From positions 1 through 64,000 of the forward strand of contig NZ_CANLRL010000011.1 in assembly GCF_947493595.1 (NCBI RefSeq): a stretch of 64,000 nucleotides of DNA, written 5' to 3'. This document shows, piece by piece, positions 63,103 to 64,000 of this stretch (position 1 is its first letter; each line of letters begins with the position of its first letter). The position numbers and the translations under genes are program-made. The notes beneath the pieces are model-generated. The model was not told the DNA's origin. It was given only the letters and a program-made list of their open reading frames with translations, and ran no database searches. This stretch comes from an uncultured Shimia sp. (GTDB taxonomy: Bacteria > Pseudomonadota > Alphaproteobacteria > Rhodobacterales > Rhodobacteraceae).

Positions 63103-63996
63103 ATGAGCATTCGGATTGGCAATGCACCTTGTTCTTGGGGTGTGGAGTTTGCGGAGGATGACCGTAATCCAACCTGGCAAACCGTTTTGAAACAATGTGC
63201 CGAGGCGGGCTACAAGGGTATTGAGCTTGGGCCCGTGGGTTTCATGCCGGAGGAGCCTGCGGTACTAGGGGAGGCTTTGGCCGAGCATGATCTGGAGCTG
63301 ATCGGCGGGGTAGTGTTCCGCGCCTATCACGATCCGGATGCGTGGGACGATGTGCTGGATGCCACCCATCGCACGGCCAAGGCGCTCAAGGCGCATGGGT
63401 CCCAACATCTTGTTTTAATTGACTCAATCTCTCCGCGACGGGCGCCAACCGCTGGGCGTGCGGGGGAGGCTGAGCAGATGGATAAGGCCGAGTGGACCGC
63501 CTATCGAGACCGTATTGCCGAGACCGCGCGGATTGGGAGCGAAGAGTATGGCTTGACCGTTGGTATTCATGCGCATGCGGCCGGGTTCATGGACTTTGAG
63601 CCAGAGCTGGAGCGACTGCTGAACGAGGTTGATGAAAGCATCCTGAAAATCTGCTTTGACACCGGGCATCACAGCTACGCGGGCTTTGATCCCGTGGCCT
63701 TCATGAAAAAACACATTGGCCGCATTTCCTATATGCACTTCAAAGACATAGATCCGAAGGTGAAGGCCGAAGTGATCGCCAATCGCACCGGATTCTATGA
63801 TGCCTGTGGGCAGGGAATATTCTGCAATCTCGGCGACGGTGATGTCGATTTCCCAGCCGTGCGTCAGGTGCTTTTGGAAGCCGGATTTGAAGGCTGGTGC
63901 ACGGTTGAGCAGGACTGCGATCCACTGCTGGACCCGGATCCTGTGGGCGATGCGCGCAAGAACCGTGAGTATTTGGAATCCATCGGATTCAGCTAA
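63103..63996 (+). CDS. iolE: myo-Inosose-2 dehydratase
   Basis: A 297-residue TIM-barrel dehydratase. IGNAPCSWGVEFAEDDRNPTWQ is the diagnostic IolE opening, and CFDTGHHSYAGFDPVAFMKKH, RISYMHFKDIDPKV and WCTVEQDCDPLLDP carry the metal-binding residues. It removes water from scyllo-inosose to give the dione used by IolD. The gene is complete, ending five bases before the window edge. iolA is not in the window. Confidence 0.95.
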   Translation: MSIRIGNAPCSWGVEFAEDDRNPTWQTVLKQCAEAGYKGIELGPVGFMPEEPAVLGEALAEHDLELIGGVVFRAYHDPDAWDDVLDATHRTAKALKAHGSQHLVLIDSISPRRAPTAGRAGEAEQMDKAEWTAYRDRIAETARIGSEEYGLTVGIHAHAAGFMDFEPELERLLNEVDESILKICFDTGHHSYAGFDPVAFMKKHIGRISYMHFKDIDPKVKAEVIANRTGFYDACGQGIFCNLGDGDVDFPAVRQVLLEAGFEGWCTVEQDCDPLLDPDPVGDARKNREYLESIGFS

Positions 63997-64000
63997 ATCT

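Noticed and set aside
1-64000. CRISPR arrays, tRNA or rRNA genes
   Set aside because: No regularly spaced repeats and no recognisable tRNA or rRNA sequence seen by eye; a covariance-model scan was not possible.

Overview
The window looks like a chromosomal stretch from a marine alphaproteobacterium of the Roseobacter/Rhodobacterales group. I infer this from the RpoE-ChrR singlet-oxygen cluster, the ureDA-x-BCEFG plus urtABCDE block, the dense ABC-transporter and LacI-type catabolic operons, and the protein sequences. No rRNA, tRNA or CRISPR array was seen.

Layout. (1) 0.07-1.1 kb: a sensor kinase that stops before its ATPase domain. (2) 1.8-10.3 kb: a singlet-oxygen/photo-oxidative stress cluster. 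rpoE and the zinc anti-sigma factor chrR sit beside a FAD oxidoreductase - cyclopropane-synthase-like methyltransferase - MFS - DUF3833 operon, a divergent DUF1365-SDR operon, a conserved unknown gene and a secreted fasciclin protein. Three near-identical TGATCC-N18-TAA promoters tie rpoE and both operons into one regulon. (3) 11.1-19.3 kb: a seven-gene operon of a proline-iminopeptidase-like hydrolase, a nitrilase-family amidohydrolase, an esterase-like protein, an iron/phosphonate-type ABC importer and a GntR regulator, divergent from an HpcH/HpaI aldolase. A strong palindrome lies between them. A LuxR-type solo follows. (4) 20.9-22.0 kb: a decayed IS110 element in non-coding sequence.

(5) 22.5-34.0 kb: the complete urease operon on the minus strand (ureD, A, a small His-rich membrane protein, B, C, E, F, G), divergent from the urea transporter urtABCDE. 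UreC carries an unusual insertion of about 17 residues. (6) 34.2-41.6 kb: a LacI-controlled MalEFGK-type importer with a GH63/mannosylglycerate-hydrolase-like enzyme. Both permeases have unusual extra domains. (7) 41.6-46.3 kb: non-coding sequence, a small tyrosine recombinase with an altered catalytic motif, and a hybrid histidine kinase overlapping an orphan polyamine-type binding protein.

(8) 46.7-56.2 kb: a LacI regulator divergent from a ribose-type ABC importer with an isomerase/epimerase and a Gfo/Idh/MocA dehydrogenase, with three helically phased operators between. Next come another LacI regulator and a divergent phytanoyl-CoA-dioxygenase-like gene. (9) 56.3-64.0 kb: myo-inositol catabolism, iolD-C-B-J-G on the minus strand and a Gfo/Idh/MocA gene plus iolE on the plus strand, sharing an 18-bp perfect palindrome in the divergent promoter.

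Taken together the window encodes nitrogen scavenging from urea, amide or peptide-like uptake, uptake of sugars, glycosides and inositols, and defence against photo-oxidative stress. The least explained parts are the glycoside importer with modified permeases, the kinase/binding-protein pair, and the PhyH gene lodged between a sugar operon and the inositol operon.
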